The notes under the pieces: generated by a model
Told to the model about the DNA's origin: nothing
Seen by the model: only the letters and a program-made list of their open reading frames with translations
Databases searched by the model: none
In this document: positions 7,412-14,968 of the stretch, piece by piece
Layout: the number at the start of each line of letters is the position of its first letter
Numbering within the stretch: the stretch's first letter is position 1
Translations under genes and position numbers: made by a program
Source: Pseudonocardia sp.
GTDB taxonomy: Bacteria; Actinomycetota; Actinomycetes; Mycobacteriales; Pseudonocardiaceae
Assembly (NCBI RefSeq): GCF_029263155.1
Contig: NZ_JAJCYB010000116.1
Span: 1 to 36,892 of the forward strand
DNA: 36,892 nt
Reading direction: 5' to 3'

Positions 7412-8179
7412 GTGCGTCGCGATCCGGACCTGCCCGACCTCACCGGCACCGTCGCTCTCGTCACCGGGGCCGGCGGCGGGATCGGGTCGGGGATCGCACT
7501 GCGGTTCGCCGCCGCGGGGGCCGCGGTCGTCGTCGGCTACCGCAGCAGCGCCGGTCGGGCGGACGCCGTGGTCGCGCAGATCCTCGGCGACGGCGGTCGG
7601 GCGGCGGCGGTGCGCGCCGACGTCACCGGGCCGGAGGGCTGCGCCGCGCTCGTGGCCGCCGCGGTGGGCGGGTTCGGGCGCCTCGACGCGGTGGTCGCCG
7701 CCGCGGGCGTCCAGCCGGTCGCCGAGATCGCCGGGACCTCCGTCGCGGACTGGCGCGGCGTCGTCGACACCAACCTGACGGGTACCTTCGCGACCGTCCG
7801 GGCTGCGGCCGCCGCCATGACGGGCGGCTCGATCACGGTGATCGCCTCGATCGAGGGCGGCCGCCCGGCCCCGGCGCACGCCCACTACGCGGCTTCCAAG
7901 GCCGGGGTGATCATGCTCGCGCGCAGCGCCGCGCTGGAGTTCGGGCCCCGCGGGATCCGGGTCAACTCCGTCTCGCCGGGTCTGGTGGCCCGGGCCGGGC
8001 TGGACGCCGAGTGGCCGTCGGGCGTCGCGCGGTGGCGGGCCACCTCGCCGCTGGGCGAGCTGGTCTCGGCGGCCGAGGTCGGGGACGCCTGCGTGTTCCT
8101 CGCCTCCCCGATGGCGCGCCGGATCACCGGGCACGATCTGGTCGTCGACGGCGGCATGGGGGTGGCGCCGCCGTGGTGA
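7412..8179 (+). CDS. Short-chain dehydrogenase/reductase (SDR)
   Basis: A classical SDR of 255 residues: cofactor motif TGAGGGIGSG (residues 18-27), DVTGPEG acidic segment, VAAAGVQP in place of the usual NNAG, catalytic Ser146, Tyr159 and Lys163 (YAASK), and PG/VDGG near the C terminus. The FabG-like architecture suggests an NAD(P)-dependent reduction of a carbonyl or oxidation of an alcohol; the substrate is unknown. I chose GTG 7412, which follows GGAGGGGA by 11 bases; a frame extension to GTG 7343 would add 23 residues without family similarity. It overlaps the downstream cupin gene by 4 bases (GTGA), so the two are translationally coupled. Confidence 0.85.
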   Translation: MRRDPDLPDLTGTVALVTGAGGGIGSGIALRFAAAGAAVVVGYRSSAGRADAVVAQILGDGGRAAAVRADVTGPEGCAALVAAAVGGFGRLDAVVAAAGVQPVAEIAGTSVADWRGVVDTNLTGTFATVRAAAAAMTGGSITVIASIEGGRPAPAHAHYAASKAGVIMLARSAALEFGPRGIRVNSVSPGLVARAGLDAEWPSGVARWRATSPLGELVSAAEVGDACVFLASPMARRITGHDLVVDGGMGVAPPW

Positions 8180-8625
8180 ACCCGCGGGAGCTGGCCCGCA
8201 CGCTCGGGCTGGAGCCGCTGCCGCAGGAGGGCGGCCTGTTCCGCCGCACCCACCTCGACGCGCACTCGTCGGCGATCTACTTCCTGCTCGTCGCACCGGA
8301 GTTCTCCGCGCTGCACGCGCTGAGCGCCACCGAGACCTACCACTGGTACGCGGGCGCGCCGCTGCGGATGCTGCTGCTGCACCCCGGCGGCGGGATCGAG
8401 GAGCCGGTGCTGGGCACGGACATCGCCGCGGGGCAGCGGCCGCAGCACGTCGTCGGGGCCGGCACGTGGCAGGGCTCGTCGTCGGCGGGGGAGTGGACGC
8501 TGGTCGGGACGACGACGGCGCCGCCGTTCGCGTGGTCGCGCTTCCGCCTGGGCGACCCCGCCGACCTGGCCGCGCGCTACCCCGCGGCCGCCCCGAGGAT
8601 CCGGGAGCTCACCCGCCCCCCGTGA
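8176..8625 (+). CDS. DUF985 cupin-fold protein
   Basis: A 149-residue single-domain cupin. The opening NPRELARTLGLEPLPQEGG, then RRTHLD, AIYFLLVAPEFSALH, TYHWYAGAPLRMLLLHPGG, QHVVGAGTWQGSS and LVGTTTAPPFAWSRF are the conserved DUF985 (cupin_5) blocks. Family function is not established; the fold often binds small ligands or metals. GTG 8176 overlaps the SDR stop in a GTGA, and GTG 8173 would add one residue. The coupling suggests the two act on the same pathway. A long hairpin follows 8 bases after the stop. Confidence 0.85.
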   Translation: MNPRELARTLGLEPLPQEGGLFRRTHLDAHSSAIYFLLVAPEFSALHALSATETYHWYAGAPLRMLLLHPGGGIEEPVLGTDIAAGQRPQHVVGAGTWQGSSSAGEWTLVGTTTAPPFAWSRFRLGDPADLAARYPAAAPRIRELTRPP

Positions 8626-8633
8626 CCCACCGG

Positions 8634-8688
8634 CCGGACGAGTGGGACCTTCGTACGAACCTGTCGGACGGGAGTCCCACTCGTCCGG
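8634..8688. terminator. Long intergenic hairpin, possible terminator or REP-like element
   Basis: Two perfect 15-base arms, CCGGACGAGTGGGAC at 8634-8648 and its reverse complement at 8674-8688, enclose a 25-base loop that itself contains the palindrome TTCGTACGAA (8650-8659). It lies just after the cupin stop and before the HerA-like promoter, so termination of the SDR-cupin transcript is plausible. No T-tract follows. Confidence 0.55.
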
Positions 8689-8705
8689 TGTCGGGCGTGC
8701 TGGCC

Positions 8706-8711
8706 TAGCCT
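8706..8711 (+). promoter_or_regulatory. -10 box of the HerA-like gene
   Basis: TAGCCT ends 7 bases before GTG 8719, the spacing seen for leaderless actinobacterial transcripts. A pattern match only. Confidence 0.42.
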
Positions 8712-8718
8712 CCCTCGG

Positions 8719-10452
8719 GTGGAGACTCCGGTCGGGCTCGTCGTCGGCACCGAGGACTCCACGCCCCTGCAGTTCTCCGCGGCACTCGCACCCGAGCAGT
8801 ACCTGCAGCTCGACGACGTGGTGGTCACGGTGCGCACGGTGCCCGGCTTCGGGCCGGTCGCCACCTCCGGCATCGTCACCGAGGTCCGGGCACGCCACGA
8901 GGGCGCCACGTTCGGCTCCGACGTCTTCCTCATCGCCGACGGGGTGCTGCCCGCGCAGGTGCAGGAGATCGCCGAGATCATGACCACCCGCGTCGACCCC
9001 GAGTGCTACGTGCCGCCGCTGCCCGGTGCGGCGGTGCGCCGCGCCACCGGCGAGGAGCGCGCGCAGGCGCTGTACTTCGACCAGATGGACCTCAAGGTGC
9101 CCGTGGGGCTTGGCCGCGACGGCGAGCCCATCTACCTCAACCTGGAGTTCCTCGACGGCACCCGCGGCGGGCACGTGTCGATCAGCGGCATCTCCGGGGT
9201 GGCGACGAAGACCAGTTTCGCGCTGTTCCTGCTGTACTCGATCTTCCGTAGCGGGGTGCTGGGGCGGCGGTCGGTGAACGCGAAGGCGCTGGTGTTCAGC
9301 GTCAAGGGCGAGGACCTGCTGTTCCTCGACCACGCCAACCTCAAGCTCGACGACGACCGGCGGGCGGCCTACGCGCGGCTGGGGCTGCCCGCCGCGCCGT
9401 TCTCGTCGGCGGGCTTCTTCGCCCCGCCCACCCCCGACGACCCGTCCGGGCGCCCGCACGTCACCGGGCGCACCAGCGGGGTGTCGGCGTTCTGGTGGAC
9501 GCTGGCCGAGTTCTGCGCCCAGGAACTCCTCCCGTACGTGTTCGCCGACGCCGAGGACGAGCGCAACCAGTACACGACGGTGATCCACCAGGTGGCCGCC
9601 CGGCTGCGGTTCGCCGCGTCCCCGGCCGCCGACGGCGCCGTCACCATCGAGGGGCGGACCCTGCGCAGCTACGACGCGCTCGTCGAGTTCGTCACCGACC
9701 GGCTCGGCGACGAGGACAGCCGCCGCGACTGGGCCGGCCCGGTCACCGGCACCGGCACGATCAACGCGTTCCTGCGGCGGCTGCGATCCTCGCTCAAGCC
9801 GCTGCGCACGATCGTCCGCGGCGATCTCGCCGACGCACCCGGGCGGCGGGTGAGCACCGAGAACCACCAGGTGACGGTCGTCGACCTGCACAACCTCCCG
9901 GAGCGCGCGCAGCGGTTCGTGGTGGGCGTGGTGCTGGCCGCGGAGACCGCCCGCAAGGAACAGGCCGGGACGGCCGGGCTGCTGTTCACCATGATCGACG
10001 AGCTGAACAAGTACGCGCCGCGCGAGGGGAGCAGCCCCATCAAGGAGGTGCTGCTCGACATCGCCGAGCGCGGCCGCTCGCTGGGCATCATCCTCATCGG
10101 CGCGCAGCAGACGGCCTCGGAGGTGGAACGCCGGATCGTCTCCAACTCCTCGGTCAAGGTGGTCGGCAGGCTCGACCCGGCCGAGGCCGGCCGCCCCGAG
10201 TACGGCTTCCTGCCGCCGTCGCAGCGCTCCCGTGCGGTGATCGCCAAGCCGGGCACGATGTTCGTGTCCCAGCCCGAGATCCCGGTGCCGCTGGCCGTGG
10301 AGTTCCCGTTCCCGGCCTGGGCGACCCGGCTGTCGGAGAGCGCGGGACCCCCGGCCGGGGCGTCGCCGAACGGCAGCGCGCCCGCGGGCCCCCGCGACCC
10401 GTTCGCCCGCCTGCCCGCCTCCCCCGACGAGGACGACGACGCGCCGTTCTGA
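8719..10452 (+). CDS. HerA-like DNA-translocating ATPase
   Basis: A 577-residue protein of the HerA/FtsK/VirB4 class. The N-terminal region (PVGLVVGTEDSTPLQF, QYLQLDDVVVT, GSDVFLIADGV) is a HAS-barrel-like fold. The motor follows, with an unusual Walker A, SGISGVATKTS (Lys164), that has one residue more than the standard GxxGxGKT, Walker B LLFTMIDELNKYAP (Asp427, Glu428), and the HerA-type IGAQQTASEVERRIVSNSS motif. The C-terminal 60 residues are Pro/Ala-rich and end in an acidic DEDDDAPF. HerA hexamers thread duplex DNA for the NurA nuclease during end resection, and a NurA-like gene lies at 18266, after sbcD and sbcC. Start GTG has a leaderless-type -10. Confidence 0.8.
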   Translation: METPVGLVVGTEDSTPLQFSAALAPEQYLQLDDVVVTVRTVPGFGPVATSGIVTEVRARHEGATFGSDVFLIADGVLPAQVQEIAEIMTTRVDPECYVPPLPGAAVRRATGEERAQALYFDQMDLKVPVGLGRDGEPIYLNLEFLDGTRGGHVSISGISGVATKTSFALFLLYSIFRSGVLGRRSVNAKALVFSVKGEDLLFLDHANLKLDDDRRAAYARLGLPAAPFSSAGFFAPPTPDDPSGRPHVTGRTSGVSAFWWTLAEFCAQELLPYVFADAEDERNQYTTVIHQVAARLRFAASPAADGAVTIEGRTLRSYDALVEFVTDRLGDEDSRRDWAGPVTGTGTINAFLRRLRSSLKPLRTIVRGDLADAPGRRVSTENHQVTVVDLHNLPERAQRFVVGVVLAAETARKEQAGTAGLLFTMIDELNKYAPREGSSPIKEVLLDIAERGRSLGIILIGAQQTASEVERRIVSNSSVKVVGRLDPAEAGRPEYGFLPPSQRSRAVIAKPGTMFVSQPEIPVPLAVEFPFPAWATRLSESAGPPAGASPNGSAPAGPRDPFARLPASPDEDDDAPF

Positions 10453-10458
10453 CCGGTC

Positions 10459-10872
10459 TCACGCCACGACGACGACCCGCACCCCGACCGCCTCGTAGGT
10501 GAGCTTCGCGCGGCCGTCCCGCGTGGCGAGCGCCGCCCCGTGCTCGACGGCGGCCAGTGCCACGAGCGCGTCGTACGCGGCACCACCCGCGACGCCGAGT
10601 GCGCTCAACGCCTGCGGCAGCCGTCGGGACGTCTCCGGTCCGAGCACCAGCGTCGATGCGAACCGCTCGTCGAGCAGGCGGGCCGCATCGGCCGGGGCGA
10701 GCCGCAGATCGCCGGGCAGGCGGGTGAGCACCGAGTACGTCTCGAGTGCGGCGTGCCCGCTCAGCGAGACCTCCCGGCCACCCCACCATCGCACGACGGT
10801 GTCGTGCGCACCGTGCGTCTGGACCACCAACGGAACGGCCACGCTCGTGTCGAGAGCGATCGGCGGCGTCAC
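10459..10872 (-). CDS. vapC: PIN-domain toxin (VapC-like ribonuclease)
   Basis: A 137-residue PIN domain with the acidic active-site set: Asp in IALDTSVAVP, Glu in AALETYSVL, Asp in AYDALVALAA, and Asp in LATRDGRAKLTY. PIN toxins of this size are Mg-dependent endoribonucleases that cut RNA when the antitoxin is degraded. GTG 10872 overlaps the antitoxin stop by 4 bases (GTGA), the usual coupled antitoxin-toxin order. It ends 6 bases after the stop of the convergent HerA-like gene. The target RNA is unknown. Confidence 0.87.
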   Translation of the reverse strand: MTPPIALDTSVAVPLVVQTHGAHDTVVRWWGGREVSLSGHAALETYSVLTRLPGDLRLAPADAARLLDERFASTLVLGPETSRRLPQALSALGVAGGAAYDALVALAAVEHGAALATRDGRAKLTYEAVGVRVVVVA

Positions 10873-11105
10873 CGCCTGCCCGAGTCGATCAGTCCGAACA
10901 CGTCGTCGTCGTCGATGGTCGTGTCGCCGGTCGCGACCAGCACACCGTCCTCCTCCACCAACCGGGCTGTGCGGCCGGTCGGCACCAGCTGCAGCCCCGC
11001 TCCGTAGCGGGAGATGTCGACGGTCGAGCCCGCGGTCAGCCCGAGGGCGTCCCGCAGCGGCTTCGGCACGACGATCCGCCCGACGGCATCCACAGTGGCC
11101 TCCAC
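10869..11105 (-). CDS. vapB: AbrB/SpoVT-type antitoxin
   Basis: A 78-residue protein beginning VEATVDAVGRIVVPKPLRDA, the swapped-hairpin AbrB/MazE DNA-binding fold, followed by a variable toxin-binding tail with an acidic TIDDDDVFGLID patch. It should neutralise the downstream PIN toxin and repress its own promoter. GTG 11105 lies 7 bases after a TAGCGT -10 box, suggesting a leaderless transcript; no stronger start is present and an upstream extension is not family-like. The gene stops inside the toxin start (GTGA overlap). Confidence 0.83.
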   Translation of the reverse strand: MEATVDAVGRIVVPKPLRDALGLTAGSTVDISRYGAGLQLVPTGRTARLVEEDGVLVATGDTTIDDDDVFGLIDSGRR

Positions 11106-11112
11106 AGGGACA

Positions 11113-11118
11113 ACGCTA
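11113..11118 (-). promoter_or_regulatory. -10 box of the toxin-antitoxin operon
   Basis: TAGCGT on the minus strand lies 7 bases before GTG 11105 and fits a leaderless promoter. A pattern match only. Confidence 0.4.
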
Positions 11119-11228
11119 CCAGCGATCTCCCAGTCGCCTGCCGACCACGCGCTCGTCGCACACCGCGTGGTTTGCCGCAGAGCGTGCACCGTGTGCGAGG
11201 AGCCGGAAGGTGTGCGACGGGCGACCGG

Positions 11229-11999
11229 TCAGCTCGGCATCCCCCCGTGCAGGCAGAAGGTGGCGCCGAACGGGTCGGTGACGATGCCCATGCGGCCGAA
11301 CGGGGTGTCGGTCGCCTCCATCAGCACCGTGCCACCACCCGTGGCGCAGGCCGCGAGCGCCGCGTCGACGTCGGCGACCATGAAGTAGGGGACCCAGTGG
11401 CTCGGGGTGCCCTCGGGGGCGCCCATCATGCCGCCCATGCCGCCTGCGACCTCCCCGTCGACGGCGAAGGTGACGTAGTCGTCCGGGGCGCCGGGGACGG
11501 CCCCGAACGTGTGGCCGAACACGGCGGCGTAGAACTGCTGGCCGGCCTCGGGGTCGGTGAGGCGGGCGTCCTCCCAGATCAGGGAGCCGGGCGCGTTGTA
11601 GATCTCGGCGCCGATCATGCCGGTCTGCTGCCAGATGCCGAACGCGGCGCCGGACGCGTCGAGCGCGACCGCCATGCGCCCGTTGCCGGGGATGTCCATC
11701 GGGTCGAACAGCATCGTGCCGCCGTTCTCGGCGACGAGCTTGGCGGTGGCATCGGCGTCGTCGCTGGCCAGGTACACCGTCCACACCGAGGGCTGCTCGG
11801 GTCCCTGGGTCGGGCCGATGGCGGCGGCGGCCTTCCCGTCGACCTGGGCGATGGTGTAGTGGCCGAACTGCTCGCCGGTGTCGACGAACGACCAGCCGAG
11901 CACGGGCCCGTAGAAGGCGGTGGCCGCGGCGACCTCGGGAACCGCGAGGTCGACCCAGCAGGGCGTGCCGGCAGGCCAGGGGGTGCTGCGAGTGGGCAT
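11229..11999 (-). CDS. Two-domain VOC (glyoxalase/bleomycin-resistance fold) protein
   Basis: The 256-residue protein holds two tandem vicinal-oxygen-chelate modules. The first runs from CWVDLAVPEVAAATAFYGPVL to ASGAAFGIWQQTG, and the second from WEDARLTDPEAGQQFYAAVF to FGRMGIVTDPFGATFCL. Such proteins include glyoxalases, dioxygenases and bleomycin-binding proteins; the paired form common in actinomycetes usually has no known substrate. ATG 11999 follows GGAG by 6 bases. A hairpin at 12086-12119 separates it from the upstream minus-strand gene. Confidence 0.85.
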   Translation of the reverse strand: MPTRSTPWPAGTPCWVDLAVPEVAAATAFYGPVLGWSFVDTGEQFGHYTIAQVDGKAAAAIGPTQGPEQPSVWTVYLASDDADATAKLVAENGGTMLFDPMDIPGNGRMAVALDASGAAFGIWQQTGMIGAEIYNAPGSLIWEDARLTDPEAGQQFYAAVFGHTFGAVPGAPDDYVTFAVDGEVAGGMGGMMGAPEGTPSHWVPYFMVADVDAALAACATGGGTVLMEATDTPFGRMGIVTDPFGATFCLHGGMPS

Positions 12000-12085
12000 G
12001 GGATGCTCCGAGCTGCGAGGAAGTGGGACGGCGCGCAGCCTCCCACCGACCCCCGACGGAATTCGCCATCCGTTCGGGTCCCGCC

Positions 12086-12119
12086 GGTCCGCCCGGCGGC
12101 CGGGGCCGCCGGACGGACC
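12086..12119 (-). terminator. GC-rich hairpin after the choice-of-anchor I gene
   Basis: A 34-base inverted repeat, arms beginning GGTCCGCCCGGCGGC and ending GCCGCCGGACGGACC, pairs at 14 of 15 positions around a 4-base loop. It starts 5 bases past the minus-strand stop at 12125. No T-tract is present, as is common for high-GC actinomycete terminators. Confidence 0.55.
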
Positions 12120-12124
12120 ATCGG

Positions 12125-13705
12125 TCAGCCCAGGCCGTAGATCGTCGTGCTGGCGCTCACCTCGTGCGAGAGCACCACCAGCGGCCGCTTCGTGGGGCTG
12201 TCCTTCGCCTCGACGAACAGCACGCCCTCCGGGCCGAGGTCGATCGACTCCTCGGCCGTGGCGGCGCCGAAGTCGCGCCCGTTGGTGTAGGCGACGAAGA
12301 CGGGCTTGCGCGGGTCGGTGACGTCGTAGGTCATGAACCCGCCGACCCGTTCCAGCCCGACGAACGCGTAGGTGCGGCCCTTCCAGGTACCCACGTCCAT
12401 GCCCTCGGGCTCGGGCCCCTTGTCGTCGCTGCGCGAGTCGAACGCGTCCGGGCCGGACTCGTCGTTGTTGGCGTTGAACCCGTTGCGCCCCAGCACCTCG
12501 GCGGTGATCCGCTCGAAGTCGCTCCCGGAGTCGTAGACGGGCTCGCCGCCGGCGGTGTAGGCGGAGAACGAGCGGCCGCCGAACGCGTGCAGCTGCGCGA
12601 AGCAGCCGCGGGCCTCGTCGAACCCGTTGACGGTGGTGATGTTGAGCCGGCCCAGGTTCTCGTCGAGCTGCAGCTCCGCGGCGTCGGGGTACTCCTGCGC
12701 GCACAGGGCCACGTCGGCGACCCGCTCCTCCTCGCTGAACGTCTCGTAGTCGCGGGCGTCACCCTCGTTGGCGGTCAGCACGAACGTCTGGCCCCTGGAC
12801 CGGACCGTGGAGACCGAGTCGGGCATCGGGATGCCCAGCACGTCCCAGTTCCGGATGGTGATCTCTCCGTCGTCGTTGCTGGCGTCGAACGCGTTGCGCT
12901 CGTCGTTGCGGTCGATGAAGCCCAGACCCACGACGTCGGTCAGGGTGCCCTTGCGCAGGTCGATCACGGCCAGCGCGTTGTTCTCCTGCAGGCTCACCCA
13001 CGCGGTTCGGGAGTCGTGGGAGAACGCGATGTTCTCGGGCTCGACGTCCTGGGCGATGCTCGCGCCCGGGCCGAAGATCCGCGTCGAGTCGTCCACCTCG
13101 GTCACCGAGCCGAAGCCCACCTCGCGCACGGAGAAGTCGCGCACGTCGATCAGGCTGACCGAGCCCTCGGGGTCGACCGAGTAGTCGGCGCTGGGCTCGC
13201 CCTCGTTGGCGACGACGGCGGTGCGCCCGTCGGGGGAGAACAGCAGCGCGTCGGGCAGGAAGCCGACCTCGGCGGTGCCGCGGACCTGCAGGCTCCTCGC
13301 GTCGAGGAAGACCGCGGTGCCGCGCGCGGACTGGGCGTCGTCCGGGCCGGTGGCGACGCCGACCAGGCCGCGGGCCGAGCCCACGCCGGTCAGGCCGGTC
13401 CCGAACTCCGACAGGTCGACCTGCTCGACCAGGGTCGGGGCCGCGGGGTCGGCGATGTCGATGACGTCGAGGGTCGTCTCCGAGCCGTTGACGACGAACA
13501 GCCGCTGCGTGCCCGGATCGTGGGCGACGATCTCGGCACCGCCCGCGTCGAACTCGGCGTTCGGGGCGGTGTAGCGGCCCAGCTCGGTGATCTGGAGTCC
13601 GGGTCGGCCCCGGTCGGCAGGGGGGCCTGCGGCGGCGGTCGGGAGGACGACGAGGGGGAGCGCGAGGGCCAGTCCGGCAGCCAGCGCGAGGGGGCGCAGT
13701 GTCAT
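12125..13705 (-). CDS. Secreted choice-of-anchor I family beta-propeller protein
   Basis: The 526-residue protein opens with a Sec signal peptide (MTLRPLALAAGLALALPLVV, cleavage expected after TAAA near residue 26). The mature part is made of repeated beta-propeller-like blades with the family hallmarks AEIVAHDPGTQRLFVVNGSE, VANEGEPSADYSVDPEGSVS, DVEPENIAFSHD, LTANEGDARDYETFSEEE, SGSDFERITAEVLG and EGMDVGTWKGR. Members are extracellular or surface proteins, sometimes annotated as alkaline-phosphatase-like; activity is unproven. No C-terminal anchor is visible, so release to the medium is likely. ATG 13705 is preceded by GGAAGG at 6 bases. It is divergent from sbcD. Confidence 0.82.
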   Translation of the reverse strand: MTLRPLALAAGLALALPLVVLPTAAAGPPADRGRPGLQITELGRYTAPNAEFDAGGAEIVAHDPGTQRLFVVNGSETTLDVIDIADPAAPTLVEQVDLSEFGTGLTGVGSARGLVGVATGPDDAQSARGTAVFLDARSLQVRGTAEVGFLPDALLFSPDGRTAVVANEGEPSADYSVDPEGSVSLIDVRDFSVREVGFGSVTEVDDSTRIFGPGASIAQDVEPENIAFSHDSRTAWVSLQENNALAVIDLRKGTLTDVVGLGFIDRNDERNAFDASNDDGEITIRNWDVLGIPMPDSVSTVRSRGQTFVLTANEGDARDYETFSEEERVADVALCAQEYPDAAELQLDENLGRLNITTVNGFDEARGCFAQLHAFGGRSFSAYTAGGEPVYDSGSDFERITAEVLGRNGFNANNDESGPDAFDSRSDDKGPEPEGMDVGTWKGRTYAFVGLERVGGFMTYDVTDPRKPVFVAYTNGRDFGAATAEESIDLGPEGVLFVEAKDSPTKRPLVVLSHEVSASTTIYGLG

Positions 13706-13798
13706 CTGTCACCTTCCGGGTGAATCGGGCAGCGCACGGTCGCAGAGCGAGACGAACGACGGGTGAACGCCGGGCCATGACCGGATCTCCGGGCCGCC

Positions 13799-13804
13799 TA
13801 CGAT
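13799..13804 (+). promoter_or_regulatory. -10 box of sbcD
   Basis: TACGAT ends 9 bases before ATG 13814, so the transcript would be leaderless or nearly so. No SOS box is visible in the 108-base divergent region. A pattern match only. Confidence 0.4.
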
Positions 13805-13813
13805 GGCCGTCTC

Positions 13814-14968
13814 ATGCGCTTCCTGCACACCGCCGACTGGCACGTCGGCAAGACGCTCAAGGGTCACTCGCGGCTCGAGGAGCAGGAGCGGGTGCTGCGC
13901 GAGATCGTCGGGATCGCACGGGAACACCAGGTCGACGCGGTGCTCGTGGCGGGCGATCTGTACGACTCGGCCGCGCCGTCGGCCGAGGCGCAGAAGCTCG
14001 TGATCCGCACGTTGATGGGCCTGGCGAGCACCGGCGCCCAGGTGATCGCCATCGCCGGCAACCACGACCACCCCGGCGCCGTCGACGCCTACCGGCCGCT
14101 GGCCGAGGCGGCCGGGATCACGCTGGTCGGCACGGTGCGCACGGCCGAGCGCGGTGGCGTCGTCCGCTTCGCGGCGCGCTCGACCGGCGAGCCGGTGACG
14201 GTGGCGGTGCTGCCGTTCCTGTCCCAGCGCTACGCGGTGCGGGCCGCGGAACTGGTCGCGCAGACGCCCGCGGAGCACACCAGCGCCTACGACCAGCAGC
14301 TGCGCGACATCCTCTCCGCGCTGACCGCGGGCTTCACCGAGGACGGCGTCAACCTCGTCATGGCCCACCTGACCGTGCTCAACGGGACGTTCGGGGGTGG
14401 GGAGCGCGCCGCGCAGTCGATCTTCGAGTACGCGGTGCCCGCGAGCATCTTCCCGATCGAGGCGCACTACGTGGCGCTCGGGCACCTGCACCGCAGGCAG
14501 CGGATGGAGGCGCCGTGCCCGGTCCACTACTCCGGTGCGCCGCTCGCGATCGACTTCGGCGAGCAGGAGAACACACCGGTCGTGTGCCTGGTGCAGGCCT
14601 CTCCGGGCTCCCCCGCGAGCATCACCGACGTTCCCGTGACGTCCGGGAGAAGGCTGCGGACGCTGCGCGGCACCGTCGCGGAACTGTCGGTGCTCGCTGC
14701 CAGTGTGGGCGACGAGTTCCTGCGGGTGTGGGTGCGCGAGCCCGCCCGGGCCGGGCTACGGGAGGAGGTGACGGCGTTGCTGCCGAACGCGCTGGAGGTG
14801 CGGATCGATCCGGAGTTCGCCGCCGCCACGCCCGCGTCCCGGCCGGCCGGGGAGGGCACGGGCCGGGCACCGTCCGAGCTGTTCGCGGAGTACCTGGGCA
14901 CGCGGGGGGTGGCCGATCCGCGGGTGGAGCAGCTGTTCGCGCGGCTGCACGACCGGGTCACCGGCTGA
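13814..14968 (+). CDS. sbcD: SbcD exonuclease subunit (Mre11-type metallophosphoesterase)
   Basis: A 384-residue nuclease subunit with all five phosphoesterase motifs: TADWH (Asp8, His10), VAGDLYD (Asp48), AGNHDHPG (Asn83, His84), VMAHLTV (His185) and ALGHLHR (His224, His226). With SbcC it forms the Mn-dependent, ATP-driven complex that cuts hairpins and trims blocked DNA ends. The C-terminal capping region (about 270-384) is more variable and contains Pro/Ala-rich residues. The stop overlaps the sbcC ATG by one base (TGATG), so the two are coupled. The start has no Shine-Dalgarno but a leaderless-type -10. Confidence 0.95.
   Translation: MRFLHTADWHVGKTLKGHSRLEEQERVLREIVGIAREHQVDAVLVAGDLYDSAAPSAEAQKLVIRTLMGLASTGAQVIAIAGNHDHPGAVDAYRPLAEAAGITLVGTVRTAERGGVVRFAARSTGEPVTVAVLPFLSQRYAVRAAELVAQTPAEHTSAYDQQLRDILSALTAGFTEDGVNLVMAHLTVLNGTFGGGERAAQSIFEYAVPASIFPIEAHYVALGHLHRRQRMEAPCPVHYSGAPLAIDFGEQENTPVVCLVQASPGSPASITDVPVTSGRRLRTLRGTVAELSVLAASVGDEFLRVWVREPARAGLREEVTALLPNALEVRIDPEFAAATPASRPAGEGTGRAPSELFAEYLGTRGVADPRVEQLFARLHDRVTG

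Noticed and set aside
10459..13705. Minus-strand block as a mobile element
   Set aside because: No integrase, transposase, target duplication or terminal inverted repeat was seen at its borders; only the strand switch suggests insertion.
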